DNA of 64,000 nt from a bacterium (lineage in GTDB: Bacteria > Bacillota > Bacilli > Lactobacillales > Streptococcaceae). The translations under genes and the position numbers were made by a program. Shown in pieces: positions 47,524 through 56,085 of this stretch. Location: the NCBI GenBank assembly GCA_905221125.1, contig CAJNBY010000005.1, positions 1 to 64,000 of the forward strand. The letters run 5' to 3'. Numbering within the stretch: position 1 is the first letter of the stretch; each line of letters starts with the position of its first letter. Under the pieces are notes generated by a model that was given only the letters and a program-made list of their open reading frames with translations, did no database searches and was not told the DNA's origin.

Positions 47524-47889
47524 TTATTCCAGCTCTATCCCCTTCTCTCGGAGATTAGCTAAACACTCCTCATAGTAGGCATTGTCATGTTCACTGTATA
47601 TAGGACTAGTCAACTTCTCCTCCGCTAAATCTTCATAAGGAGGGCAGGTCTTGCCACGGTAGTTCTTGTCCAGCCACTCTGGACTGACATTGTAGCCACG
47701 ATTAGCCATTTCCTCCATGATTAAGCGATGATAGGCATAGAGACGATAGGGCGAATGGGTAAAAACATAGTCTACTGTCGCATGCTTTCTGCCCCAGCCA
47801 TTGCCACGCAGGGCGCAGCATTCTCGATGTTGCCCCAAAAGTTGAGGACGCGGAAGCTGTGAAATCAAAGCCTCATGCCAAAGTCTCAT
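47524..47889 (-). CDS. Pyrimidine-dimer DNA glycosylase-like protein (T4 endonuclease V-like family)
   Basis: A 121-residue protein matching the family typed by MRLWHEALISQLPRPQLLGQ, HRECCALRGNGWGRKH and VDYVFTHSPYRLYAYH, which I recognise as TIGR02328/Pyr_excise, related to T4 DenV. T4 DenV uses the amino group of Thr2 and Glu23. Here residue 2 is Arg, while a Glu in HREC sits where Glu23 should be, so the glycosylase activity is not assured. It overlaps the DUF1722 gene by 17 nt and has AAAGGAG before its ATG, so the two are translated together. Confidence 0.75.
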   Translation of the reverse strand: MRLWHEALISQLPRPQLLGQHRECCALRGNGWGRKHATVDYVFTHSPYRLYAYHRLIMEEMANRGYNVSPEWLDKNYRGKTCPPYEDLAEEKLTSPIYSEHDNAYYEECLANLREKGIELE

Positions 47890-48277
47890 GGGTTTCTCCT
47901 TTCAGTAAGGTCGAATGTTGCAAGTAGGTATTTGGATAGTTTTCCAGCAGGTCTCTGGTTTTCGCAATCACATCTTCCTTAGAAGCCTGACCAAAGCGGT
48001 AGCGATCCAGCAAAAGCATGTAGTCTTTTCTCTCAGCTTCTGTCGCTTTCTTTTTAAAATAGCCCCAAATATGCTGAAAGGCATTGCAAACCTGACCCCT
48101 GTGCTCTGGAATCTGGCAGGCACGATCAATCATCTCTTGAACCTGACTCACCTCCACCTGTTCATTCTTCAAGTACTGGCGAATCTCATTGTAAATATTG
48201 CTGGAATGGCTCAACACGAGGTATTTGTTTCTAGCCCAGAGTTGTTGGCACTGGGATTTTTGATTAGTTGCTTCCAT
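47873..48277 (-). CDS. DUF1722 (YbgA-like) protein
   Basis: A 134-residue, mostly helical protein resembling DUF1722: QQLWARNKYLVLSHS near 11-25, a middle HRGQVCNAFQHIWGYFKK, and YRFGQASKEDVIAKTRDLL. The function is not established. In E. coli a DUF1722 protein (YbgA) is encoded next to photolyase. Here the next gene is a pyrimidine-dimer-glycosylase relative, which again links the domain to UV-lesion repair. AAGGAG precedes the ATG. Confidence 0.78.
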   Translation of the reverse strand: MEATNQKSQCQQLWARNKYLVLSHSSNIYNEIRQYLKNEQVEVSQVQEMIDRACQIPEHRGQVCNAFQHIWGYFKKKATEAERKDYMLLLDRYRFGQASKEDVIAKTRDLLENYPNTYLQHSTLLKGETHETLA

Positions 48278-48412
48278 GTTTCTCCTTGTTTTCTATCAGT
48301 TTCCAGGAAATATGGAAACAAAGTTATATCTTAAAAATGAGCGGAATATGAGCGAATAAATAGTGTTTTTTGTAGTTCCTGATTTTTCTAATAAATCGTG
48401 GTCGATAACCCC

Positions 48413-51400
48413 TTAAATACCTGAATAAGTTTCTACCAACAACTGAATCTTACGTAAAACTTCTTGCTTTTTCCGTTCACGCGCTCCCTGTCTACGAGAA
48501 GTTGGTGGAATAATCGAATCTAAATCAGTCCCACTGTTCTCAGCATAACCTCGTTGAATTGATTTGTCGATGAATAATTGATAATCAGCTACAAGCTTCT
48601 CAGCCTCAGCTAGATCATGGATCGCGATTTTCTTGCGCTCCTTGCCATATTCATAGAAAGCATTGATAATCCCATCATGGTCTTTCAATTTTTGCAAATC
48701 GGTGTCATTGATAAATCCGATAACCAACTCTTCTTTGGCACGGATATCAATACTAGAACGAATCACACGACTAACTTCTGCTTTCATTGCTTCTTTGGAC
48801 TCAGAATTCTTCGATTTTTCAACAATCAATGCAAGAATGTAGTCCAGATTAATCTCATCTGTTTTTAGGAGTTCAATCTCAAATTCGACCTCTGAAAGAT
48901 CAACATCCAAATCCTTGGACTTTTCATAGTTCTTAAGATTCAAAAATTCATCTCGAATTTCCACATAAGTACTTCTTAAATCCTGAAGATAACCTTCGGA
49001 AATAGGTTTGTCTATCTCTTGGAATTCGTCATAATTTCGAAGAACATTATCAAGCTTTAGTAATTCACCAAACAACTTAACAAACTCTTTTTTATCATGC
49101 TCTGTTTCAATTTCTTGCGGATTCGGGAATCTTTCCAGAATTTCCTGACAAACCGCAGTATAGCCTTTGACCTCGATACCCGTTACTTGATCCACGAAAC
49201 CATCCATGTATTCACTAAAACTTTTTTCTAAGATGATTTCAAGCTTATTGGTGTCTCCAAAAGTCTTAATAGCTTCTTGCGTAGCCTTTTCTAAATCACG
49301 GAAACAAACAATATTCCCAAAAGGTTTAACCTTGTTAAAAATTCGATTAGTTCTCGAAAATGCCTGAATCAATCCATGATAACGTAGGTTTTTATCGACA
49401 AAGAGAGTATTCATGGTTGGAGCATCAAATCCCGTCAAAAACATACCGACTACAATCAGCAAATCCACTTCCTTGGATTTAACTCGTTTAGAAAGGTCAC
49501 GATAGTAATTTTGAAACTCGTTCCCATCAGCTGAGAAGTTTGTCTTAAACATGTGATTATAATCATCAATCGCTCTAGAAAGAAACTCTTTAGAAGATAG
49601 AGGCATCACTATATCTTGAGGTTCTAGCTCTTCATCTTGAATTTCGCCATAAGCTGACTGTTCTTCATTAGGTGCAAAGCTAAAGATAGTCGCAACCTTC
49701 AAACGCTTAGCTTCTGGTAATACTGCTTGTTGTCGCTGTAACTCTTCATAGTACAATTTTGCTGCTTCAATACTTTGTACAGCCAGCATAGCATTAAATC
49801 CAGCTAATTGTTTTTGTTTATGAGTATAGTGTTGATTTCGGTGTGTTTTTGTATTATACACTCGAAGTAAGTATTCTGTGATAATTGCTATCCGCTCGGG
49901 ATGTAGAAGTAGTTCCTTCTCCATCTTTTTGAGTTTCTTCTCGTCGATCTCTCGGCCAACTGCTTTTTCAGCTTCTCTATACTTATTGATTTCAGGCTTG
50001 ATATAGTTGTAATCGACCTTGAACTTCAACACTTTTTTATCTCGAATAGCATCCGTAATAACATAGTTATGAAGTTGTTCCCCAAAAACTTCTTGTGTCG
50101 TTTCTCCTGTTAAACTATTTTCTGGGAAAATCGGTGTCCCTGTAAATCCAAATAGAGAATACTGTTTAAAAGCCTTCTTAATGCGCTTTTGAGCCTTCCC
50201 AAACTGCGAACGATGACACTCATCAAAAATCAAGACACATTTCTTAGCATAGACTTCATGATTAGGATTCGCAGTGATAAACTTATTTAACTTTTGAATA
50301 GTTGTGACAACAATTCGATCATCATTTTCTTCGATACTACGTTGTAGTTCTTTTGTGTTATTGCTACCATTTACAGAATTTGGTTGGAATTTTTGATATT
50401 CCTTCATGGTTTGATAGTCTAAATCTTTTCTATCCACCACAAAAATTACTTTATCAATATAGTCCAACTCTGTTGCCAAACGAGCAGTCTTAAAACTGGT
50501 CAAGGTTTTCCCAGACCCTGTCGTATGCCAGATATAGCCACAAGCATTGATGGTTCCAAAATTCTTCATCTCATTTGAAGAATGAATTTTTCTCAAAATA
50601 CTCTCGGTAGCTGCTATCTGATAAGGGCGCATGATGAGCAAGGTATTATCCACATCAAAAACACAATACTTGGTCAAGACTTCCAAGAGGACACGCTTAC
50701 TTAAGAAAGTAACAGTAAAATCTTCCAATTCGTGAATAGTCTTATTCTTACGGTCTGCCCACTCACAGGTAAACTCATAGTGATTTTTATTTTGAGCTGT
50801 CGTATTTGCAAAGTAGCGTGTATAAGTGCCATTCGAAATCACAAAAATCTGAACATACTTATACAAAGAATTTTCACTATTAAAACTTTCCTTACTATAA
50901 CGGTGAACCTGATTAAAAGCTTCTTGTAAACTAACTCCACGCTTCTTCAATTCAATCTGAACTAGTGGAAGACCATTGACTAAAATAGTCACATCATAAC
51001 GGTTGGTATGACTCCCCACTTGCGTCACTTGGTTGATAACCTGCATGCTGTTGTTGTGAATATTTTTCTTGTCGAGGATGAAAATATTTTTAATCCGTCC
51101 ATCATCAAAGACAAAGTCATAGATATGATTTTCTTGGATTTTTCGTGTCTTTTCAACCAAACCTTCATTGGGACAGTCTAAATACTCGACTACAAAACGT
51201 TGCCATTCAGCATCTGTAAACGTAACCTTATTAAGCTTTTCAATTTGAACCTTTGCATTCTCTAAAAGCTCTGCAGATGTATGGATAGCCAATCGTTCAT
51301 AATTGAGACCATTGACCAAATCCGTAAGCAATTGTCTTTCCAAATCTGCCTCAGACTGAAATTCTCTATCTGTGCGATACTCTGGTTGATACTCAGCCAA

Positions 51401-51457
51401 GAGAATCCCTTCATTTGTTTCCGCAATTACTTCATGTACTTTTGAATAATCAACCAT
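48413..51457 (-). CDS. hsdR: Type I restriction enzyme R subunit
   Basis: Motor and nuclease subunit of a type I restriction system, 1014 residues. The N-terminal nuclease has VQIELKKRG near 170 (the E-x-K of the PD-ExK site). The SF2 motor has Walker A TTGSGKT near 313, DEAD-type box FDECHRSQFG near 409, FGFTGTPIF, and motif VI AFSRTNRIF near 710. A helical C-terminal region binds the methylase core. Similarity is to the EcoR124 (type IC) group. It follows hsdS' by 56 nt and has AAGGAAG before its ATG. All key motifs are intact. Confidence 0.95.
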   Translation of the reverse strand: MVDYSKVHEVIAETNEGILLAEYQPEYRTDREFQSEADLERQLLTDLVNGLNYERLAIHTSAELLENAKVQIEKLNKVTFTDAEWQRFVVEYLDCPNEGLVEKTRKIQENHIYDFVFDDGRIKNIFILDKKNIHNNSMQVINQVTQVGSHTNRYDVTILVNGLPLVQIELKKRGVSLQEAFNQVHRYSKESFNSENSLYKYVQIFVISNGTYTRYFANTTAQNKNHYEFTCEWADRKNKTIHELEDFTVTFLSKRVLLEVLTKYCVFDVDNTLLIMRPYQIAATESILRKIHSSNEMKNFGTINACGYIWHTTGSGKTLTSFKTARLATELDYIDKVIFVVDRKDLDYQTMKEYQKFQPNSVNGSNNTKELQRSIEENDDRIVVTTIQKLNKFITANPNHEVYAKKCVLIFDECHRSQFGKAQKRIKKAFKQYSLFGFTGTPIFPENSLTGETTQEVFGEQLHNYVITDAIRDKKVLKFKVDYNYIKPEINKYREAEKAVGREIDEKKLKKMEKELLLHPERIAIITEYLLRVYNTKTHRNQHYTHKQKQLAGFNAMLAVQSIEAAKLYYEELQRQQAVLPEAKRLKVATIFSFAPNEEQSAYGEIQDEELEPQDIVMPLSSKEFLSRAIDDYNHMFKTNFSADGNEFQNYYRDLSKRVKSKEVDLLIVVGMFLTGFDAPTMNTLFVDKNLRYHGLIQAFSRTNRIFNKVKPFGNIVCFRDLEKATQEAIKTFGDTNKLEIILEKSFSEYMDGFVDQVTGIEVKGYTAVCQEILERFPNPQEIETEHDKKEFVKLFGELLKLDNVLRNYDEFQEIDKPISEGYLQDLRSTYVEIRDEFLNLKNYEKSKDLDVDLSEVEFEIELLKTDEINLDYILALIVEKSKNSESKEAMKAEVSRVIRSSIDIRAKEELVIGFINDTDLQKLKDHDGIINAFYEYGKERKKIAIHDLAEAEKLVADYQLFIDKSIQRGYAENSGTDLDSIIPPTSRRQGARERKKQEVLRKIQLLVETYSGI

Positions 51458-51513
51458 AGCATGCTTCCTTTTTTTGTTTTAATAAAGATTCTTTCTCAAA
51501 ATGATTCAAGAAT

Positions 51514-52071
51514 TTATCTAGTGAAGTTTAATAATTGTTCTCTCCAGTATTCATACTGTTTCTGTCTCAGTTCGATTTCTTTTGGAAGTCCCTCAGAAAG
51601 AGAGTTGGTTAGGGTGTTAAAATTGTCAAGAATGGAGACGATTCTTTTTTGTTCGGAAAGGGGGGGTAAAATAAACTTATATTGCATAATAGCTTTCTTA
51701 TCTCCTCGAGGCATCTTAGAACCTTTTGAATATTGTACATCATAATAAAAGAATCGATCATCTGACAAAATATAATATAAATATTTATTTTCCATACAAG
51801 GAGCTATAGAATTTTGAATTGCCAAGACATCTCCACTTGTCCCACCAGCTTGATTAGAAAACCAAATTTTTTTGAGATAAGGTCTGATATTACCAATCAA
51901 TATATCACCCTTATTATAGGTTGTAACACTTCCTTGATCAGGCAAAAATGTAGCAACTGCTTTCCCTCTTCTATCTTGCAACAAATTATCAACTCCAACA
52001 TAAGTTTCAGGAGTCAAATCTGTCACACTAATCCTCTTTTGACTATATTCTGCAACTGCTCCCAACTCCAC
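51514..52071 (-). CDS. Half-length specificity subunit hsdS' (one target-recognition domain)
   Basis: The frame codes for one target-recognition domain (starting AEYSQKRISVTDLTPE) and one conserved helix (GLPKEIELRQKQYEYWREQLL), about half an HsdS. The only available start, a GTG at 52071, lacks a ribosome-binding site. The frame stays open upstream to the stop codon at 52141-52143, inside the ACTCT tract. It runs through EEWDNSAIIKLLQWVFG, which looks like real protein. Loss of one 5-bp repeat unit would join it in frame to the full hsdS. It is either a silent cassette or the third domain of a switchable fusion. Confidence 0.8.
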   Translation of the reverse strand: MELGAVAEYSQKRISVTDLTPETYVGVDNLLQDRRGKAVATFLPDQGSVTTYNKGDILIGNIRPYLKKIWFSNQAGGTSGDVLAIQNSIAPCMENKYLYYILSDDRFFYYDVQYSKGSKMPRGDKKAIMQYKFILPPLSEQKRIVSILDNFNTLTNSLSEGLPKEIELRQKQYEYWREQLLNFTR

Positions 52072-52128
52072 TTGAATTGGACCAAATACCCACTGTAAAA
52101 GCTTGATAATAGCGGAGTTGTCCCACTC

Positions 52129-52147
52129 CTCTACTCTACTCTACTCT
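52129..52147. repeat. Pentanucleotide repeat holding the hsdS stop codon
   Basis: CTCT followed by three ACTCT units on the plus strand (AGAGT on the coding strand). The stop of hsdS (52131-52133) lies inside it. The reading frame beyond the tract depends on unit number. Confidence 0.92.
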
Positions 52148-53375
52148 CAGTGTACTCGCCTTCGGCGACGAATGTCAAGAGTTTTTCTCTAAAATATTCA
52201 TACTGTTTTTGGCGTAGTTCAATCTCCTTGGGAAGTCCGATATTTAAGTCGTTACAAACCGTATCAAAGTTGTCTAAAACTTGAACAATACGAGACTGGA
52301 TTTCAAGAGATGGAACTGGAATTTTGAAGGATTTTATTATCCCAGCATTAATATTTGATTGCGATCCTTGTCCCATTGATTTCAAGGTCTCATAATTATA
52401 AGTCAACCAATAGTAAACATAACGATAATTTGCTATATTTTCATCTATCTCAATGTTACAGCATGCTTGATTTGTTGTTAATGGAATTTTGGCAATACCT
52501 ACTTTCGCAGCAGTTGCTCCGTACATAGCCACTATAACCGCATTTTTTTCAATCCATTTAGCTGATGAATTCGCTAATCCTTCTTCCGTTATGCCTAATT
52601 CTGTATCATAAATCTCCCGAAAATCTACCTCTTGAGTTCTAAGCCAAGGAATTGAACCTCCATAATATAAACTATTTGATCTATCTGGTGTGCCTCCTGA
52701 TGTTATCTTCTTAGAAACCTCTAGGAGTGTCTTCCACTCAACCTGATAATCCTCATCATCAAATGATAACAGTTTATCTCTATAAAAAGAATATTGCTTT
52801 TTACGTGAGGTCAATTCTGAGGTCAATTCTGAGGTCAATTCTGTAACATAATCGGTAAATTTGTCAAGTATTTGCACGATTTTTTCTTGAATTTCTAGAG
52901 GAGGGATGGGAATTAAAAATTTTTCCATATCTTTAGAATTAATTCTAATTACTTTAGTCCCTGTCACTTTTCTCTCTTTCTGCTTTTGAAATTGAAAAGT
53001 TCTAAAATAATAGTTGATATACCTTGAATTCTGATTAGTCGTTAAAACATAGGAATCTCCAGAGATTCCTATTTCCTCATCTCCCTCCCATACAATGGAT
53101 TTCCCTACATCCTCTACATTTTCTGACGTCGTCGCCATAATAATATCATTAGGCTTCGCTTTTCTTAACTTACAAAATACACTATCATCAGTAAAAGATA
53201 CCGTGGTTTTTGTCGAAAATTTATATTTTGTATATATTTGACCATAATGTATTACAGGTTTTCCTTCATCAACAAAGTCTTTCTTTTGCAACCCATTCCC
53301 TCTATGAAATTCAACCACTTCCCCCAACTCTTTCCACTCAACTGGACAGTTCTGGATTTCTTCTAGGATGTTCAT
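52131..53375 (-). CDS. hsdS: Type I restriction-modification specificity subunit
   Basis: DNA-recognition subunit of 414 residues with the normal two target-recognition domains: the first begins WKELGEVVEFHRGN near 16, the second WKTLLEVSKKITSG near 215. Each is followed by a conserved helix (LEIQEKIVQILDKF; LEIQSRIVQVLDNF). The central helix contains TEL-TSEL-TSEL, coded by perfect 12-bp repeats. The ATG at 53375 overlaps the rhuM stop (TGATG) with AAGGAGG upstream. The C-terminal helix GLPKEIELRQKQYEYFREKLL is nearly repeated in hsdS'. The last four codons (SRVE) and the stop are coded by the pentanucleotide tract. Confidence 0.93.
   Translation of the reverse strand: MNILEEIQNCPVEWKELGEVVEFHRGNGLQKKDFVDEGKPVIHYGQIYTKYKFSTKTTVSFTDDSVFCKLRKAKPNDIIMATTSENVEDVGKSIVWEGDEEIGISGDSYVLTTNQNSRYINYYFRTFQFQKQKERKVTGTKVIRINSKDMEKFLIPIPPLEIQEKIVQILDKFTDYVTELTSELTSELTSRKKQYSFYRDKLLSFDDEDYQVEWKTLLEVSKKITSGGTPDRSNSLYYGGSIPWLRTQEVDFREIYDTELGITEEGLANSSAKWIEKNAVIVAMYGATAAKVGIAKIPLTTNQACCNIEIDENIANYRYVYYWLTYNYETLKSMGQGSQSNINAGIIKSFKIPVPSLEIQSRIVQVLDNFDTVCNDLNIGLPKEIELRQKQYEYFREKLLTFVAEGEYTESRVE
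52806..52841. repeat. Three perfect 12-bp repeats in the central region of hsdS
   Basis: TGAGGTCAATTC repeated three times on the plus strand without a mismatch; on the coding strand each unit gives ELTS in frame. Because the unit is 12 bp, changes add or remove four residues without a frameshift. Confidence 0.95.
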
Positions 53376-54370
53376 CACTTACCTCCTTCCTTGGCTAGAT
53401 TTTCAATACTTTTGATTTCCTTGAGGTAATCTTTTTCAACTTGACTGAGGGTCTTGGCTTGGTAACTCTTATATTCCTTATCTACCTTCTGCTTCATCTG
53501 TTCACGAGATATAGAACCACTATTGTCCAGCAAGTCTTCTCCAGTAGCCTGAAGGATACGGTCCACATGTGTCACCCAGTCCGCCATAGTCATCACTTCT
53601 TCACGTTCTGCCTGTCTTTCCGCAAAGTCTAGATATCCTGATACAAGCTGATTGAGTCCACGGAGTTCCTTCTCTGTTAGATAGTTCTTGGCAACTTTTG
53701 CTTCGGATAAAGTAGGAAGGTCTCCCTTAAAAGTAGTCAAGCCCATAAACTCCTTTTCACTATCAACACGATTGTAGATGAGTTCGCTCGCAGTATTGTG
53801 GTGAATAGCATAATGCATCTTGTTTTGAACCGTCGCAAAGAATTTCTTTGCCTCTGGTGAATTTGCATTGTAGTCGCTTGATGTAGCAAAGAGATCCAAG
53901 ACCTGACGATAAAAGACTTTTTCACTCGAGCGGATGTCTCGGATTCTTTCAAGGAGTTCTTTAAAGTAAGAGCCTCCACCCAAGTTTTTCAAGCGCTCAT
54001 CATCCATGGCAAAGCCCTTAATCAGATACTCTTTCAAGACTGTCGAAGCATAGAGTCTGAACTGAATGCCACGAGGAGATCGAACTCGATAACCAATCGC
54101 CAAAATCATATCGAGATTATAGTAGGCGACATTTCGCTGAACACTTCTATTCCCCTCATTTTGAACTGTCAACTTATAGTTGACAGTTGCCTCTTCCGAT
54201 AATTCTCCATCTTCAAAAATAGCCTTGATATGTTTACTAATATTTTGCTTGGAAGTTTGAAAGAGCTCAGCTAGTTCTTGTTGGGTCAGCCAAACCGTTC
54301 CATTATCCAAGTGGAGTTCAATAGCGGACTCGCCGTCATCTGTCCTATAGAGAATCACATCATTTGCCAT
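53375..54370 (-). CDS. RhuM-family protein in the type I operon
   Basis: RhuM-like protein of 331 residues, placed between hsdM and hsdS. The N-terminal part resembles a winged-helix DNA-binding domain ([20 protein letters not shown], then [17 protein letters not shown]). The middle has the conserved [20 protein letters not shown] stretch near 85-105. The C-terminal half is helical (about 190-331). RhuM was named in Salmonella SPI-3 and its function is unknown. It is often found with type I systems. It overlaps hsdM by 11 nt and hsdS by 1-3 nt, so it is made in step with the methylase. Confidence 0.85.
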   Translation of the reverse strand: MANDVILYRTDDGESAIELHLDNGTVWLTQQELAELFQTSKQNISKHIKAIFEDGELSEEATVNYKLTVQNEGNRSVQRNVAYYNLDMILAIGYRVRSPRGIQFRLYASTVLKEYLIKGFAMDDERLKNLGGGSYFKELLERIRDIRSSEKVFYRQVLDLFATSSDYNANSPEAKKFFATVQNKMHYAIHHNTASELIYNRVDSEKEFMGLTTFKGDLPTLSEAKVAKNYLTEKELRGLNQLVSGYLDFAERQAEREEVMTMADWVTHVDRILQATGEDLLDNSGSISREQMKQKVDKEYKSYQAKTLSQVEKDYLKEIKSIENLAKEGGK

Positions 54371-55931
54371 AGCTCAGCTCCTCTATAATCTTGTCTATCT
54401 CTGCACGCAAGTGGTCAATTTTGGCAACAGTCTCAGCGATTTCTTTATTGAGAACATCTATATCAATCTTCTCACGTGTATCTTCTTGTTCGACATAGGT
54501 TGAAACAGATAGGTTATAATCCTGCTCTGAACCAATCACATCATTATCAACAAGAGCAGATTTATAGTCAACATTTTGATAATTAGAGAATAATTCAACT
54601 ATATGTTCGATATTGCTATCCGTCAAAACATTGTTGTTAGTTTCTTTTTTGAATTCCTTAGTCGCATCGATAAAGAGCGTTTTGTTCTCTAGTTTATTTT
54701 TTGCCAAAACCAAGATCGTCGTTGCGATAGAAGTTCCAAAGAAGAGATTGTCTGGAAGGGAAATCACTGCTTCAACAAAGTTGTTATCTACTAGATACTG
54801 ACGAATGGTCTTTTCAGCTCCTCCACGATAGAAAATTCCTGGAAAACATACAATAGCTGCTCGACCTTTATTGGACAAGTGATTGAGACTATGCATGATA
54901 AAGGCAAAGTCAGCTTTTGACTTAGGAGCTAGCTTACCAGCTGGCGCAAAGCGGTCATCATTTATTAGAGTTGGATCTCCATCTCCCACCCATTTGACAG
55001 AATACGGAGGGTTAGAAACGATAGCATCAAATGGCTTTTCTTCTAAATGCTGAGGATTTAAAAGGGTATCTCCTCGCTTAATATCAAAGTTATTGTAGTT
55101 GATATTGTGCAAGAACATATTCATACGAGCCAAGTTATAGTTGGTCATGTTAATTTCTTGACCAAAGAATCCATCTTCTAGAATATGGTCTTCATATTGT
55201 TTTTTCATTTGAAGAAGGAGAGAGCCTGAACCACATGTTGGGTCATAGACCTTGTTAATCTTGTCCTTGCCGACCATCACTAGACGAGCTAGTAGTTTAG
55301 AGACTGTCTGAGGTGTGAAAAATTCACCCCCACTTTTTCCTGCATTACTTGCATAGTTGGAAATCAAGAACTCATAAGCATCCCCAAAGGCATCGATATC
55401 ATTTTCCTCAAAGTTAGCAAAGTTAATGCTATTGATACCATTTAGAATGTCAGATAGGCGCTTATTTTTTTCTGGAACAGTCCCACCAAGGATATTGCTT
55501 CGTGTATCCAAGTTGTCAAACAAACCTTTGATATCATCCTCTGATTTGAACCCAATCGCTGACTTCTCAATAGCTTGAAAAATATTAGCCAAGTCTTCGT
55601 TTAAATTTTCATTTTGCGAAGCATTCTCGACAACGTTTTCAAATAGTTGACTCGGAAGGATAAAGAATCCCTTATCCTCAACTGTCCCTGGTTTAAAATC
55701 TTGCTCAGCTTCTTGGTCACTCAATTCAGCATAACGGAATTCTAGATCCCCAGCCTCATGCTCAGCGCGGTCAAAATAGTCTGCCATATGCTCTGAAATA
55801 AAGCGATAGAAAAGGATACCTAGGATATATTGCTTAAAATCCCAACCATCTACAGCACCACGAACATCGTCCGCAATCGCCCAAATTTTACGATGCAGTT
55901 CCTTGCGTTCTGTATTTTCTTTACTTGCCAT
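54360..55931 (-). CDS. hsdM: Type I restriction-modification methylase subunit
   Basis: N6-adenine methyltransferase of 523 residues, part of the M2S core. The N-terminal helical domain starts near [20 protein letters not shown]. The catalytic domain has the SAM motif [15 protein letters not shown] near 222 and catalytic NPPYSVKW near 305 (N-P-P-Y). A C-terminal coiled segment ([10 protein letters not shown]) ends the protein. AAGGAAA precedes the ATG. First gene of the hsdM-rhuM-hsdS-hsdS'-hsdR unit, with an extended -10 (TGATAAAAT) at 55970-55978. Confidence 0.96.
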   Translation of the reverse strand: MASKENTERKELHRKIWAIADDVRGAVDGWDFKQYILGILFYRFISEHMADYFDRAEHEAGDLEFRYAELSDQEAEQDFKPGTVEDKGFFILPSQLFENVVENASQNENLNEDLANIFQAIEKSAIGFKSEDDIKGLFDNLDTRSNILGGTVPEKNKRLSDILNGINSINFANFEENDIDAFGDAYEFLISNYASNAGKSGGEFFTPQTVSKLLARLVMVGKDKINKVYDPTCGSGSLLLQMKKQYEDHILEDGFFGQEINMTNYNLARMNMFLHNINYNNFDIKRGDTLLNPQHLEEKPFDAIVSNPPYSVKWVGDGDPTLINDDRFAPAGKLAPKSKADFAFIMHSLNHLSNKGRAAIVCFPGIFYRGGAEKTIRQYLVDNNFVEAVISLPDNLFFGTSIATTILVLAKNKLENKTLFIDATKEFKKETNNNVLTDSNIEHIVELFSNYQNVDYKSALVDNDVIGSEQDYNLSVSTYVEQEDTREKIDIDVLNKEIAETVAKIDHLRAEIDKIIEELSYGK

Positions 55932-55969
55932 TTTTACTTTCCTTATTAAATAAATGTATTATCTCTTCT

Positions 55970-55978
55970 ATTTTATCA
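55970..55978 (-). promoter_or_regulatory. Extended -10 promoter of the hsd operon
   Basis: Minus strand TGATAAAAT, hexamer 55970-55975, directly after the AbiH terminator; the -35 position falls in the terminator stem. Confidence 0.55.
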
Positions 55979-55985
55979 TATTTTA

Positions 55986-56019
55986 AGAAAACCCACTCGA
56001 AGCGAGAAGAGCGAGTGGG
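55986..56019 (-). terminator. Terminator of the AbiH-like gene
   Basis: Minus strand 8-bp stem CCCACTCG / CGAGTGGG followed by TTTTCTT. Confidence 0.8.
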
Positions 56020-56085
56020 ATAGAAATGTTTTTAGATTAAGATTTTACAATTTTATTCTATAAATTCAATTATTTTTTGATTTTA

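Noticed and set aside
52131..52133. hsdS stop codon as a simple sequencing error
   Set aside because: It lies inside a clear pentanucleotide repeat, so true slippage explains the frame break at least as well; read data are needed to exclude an error.
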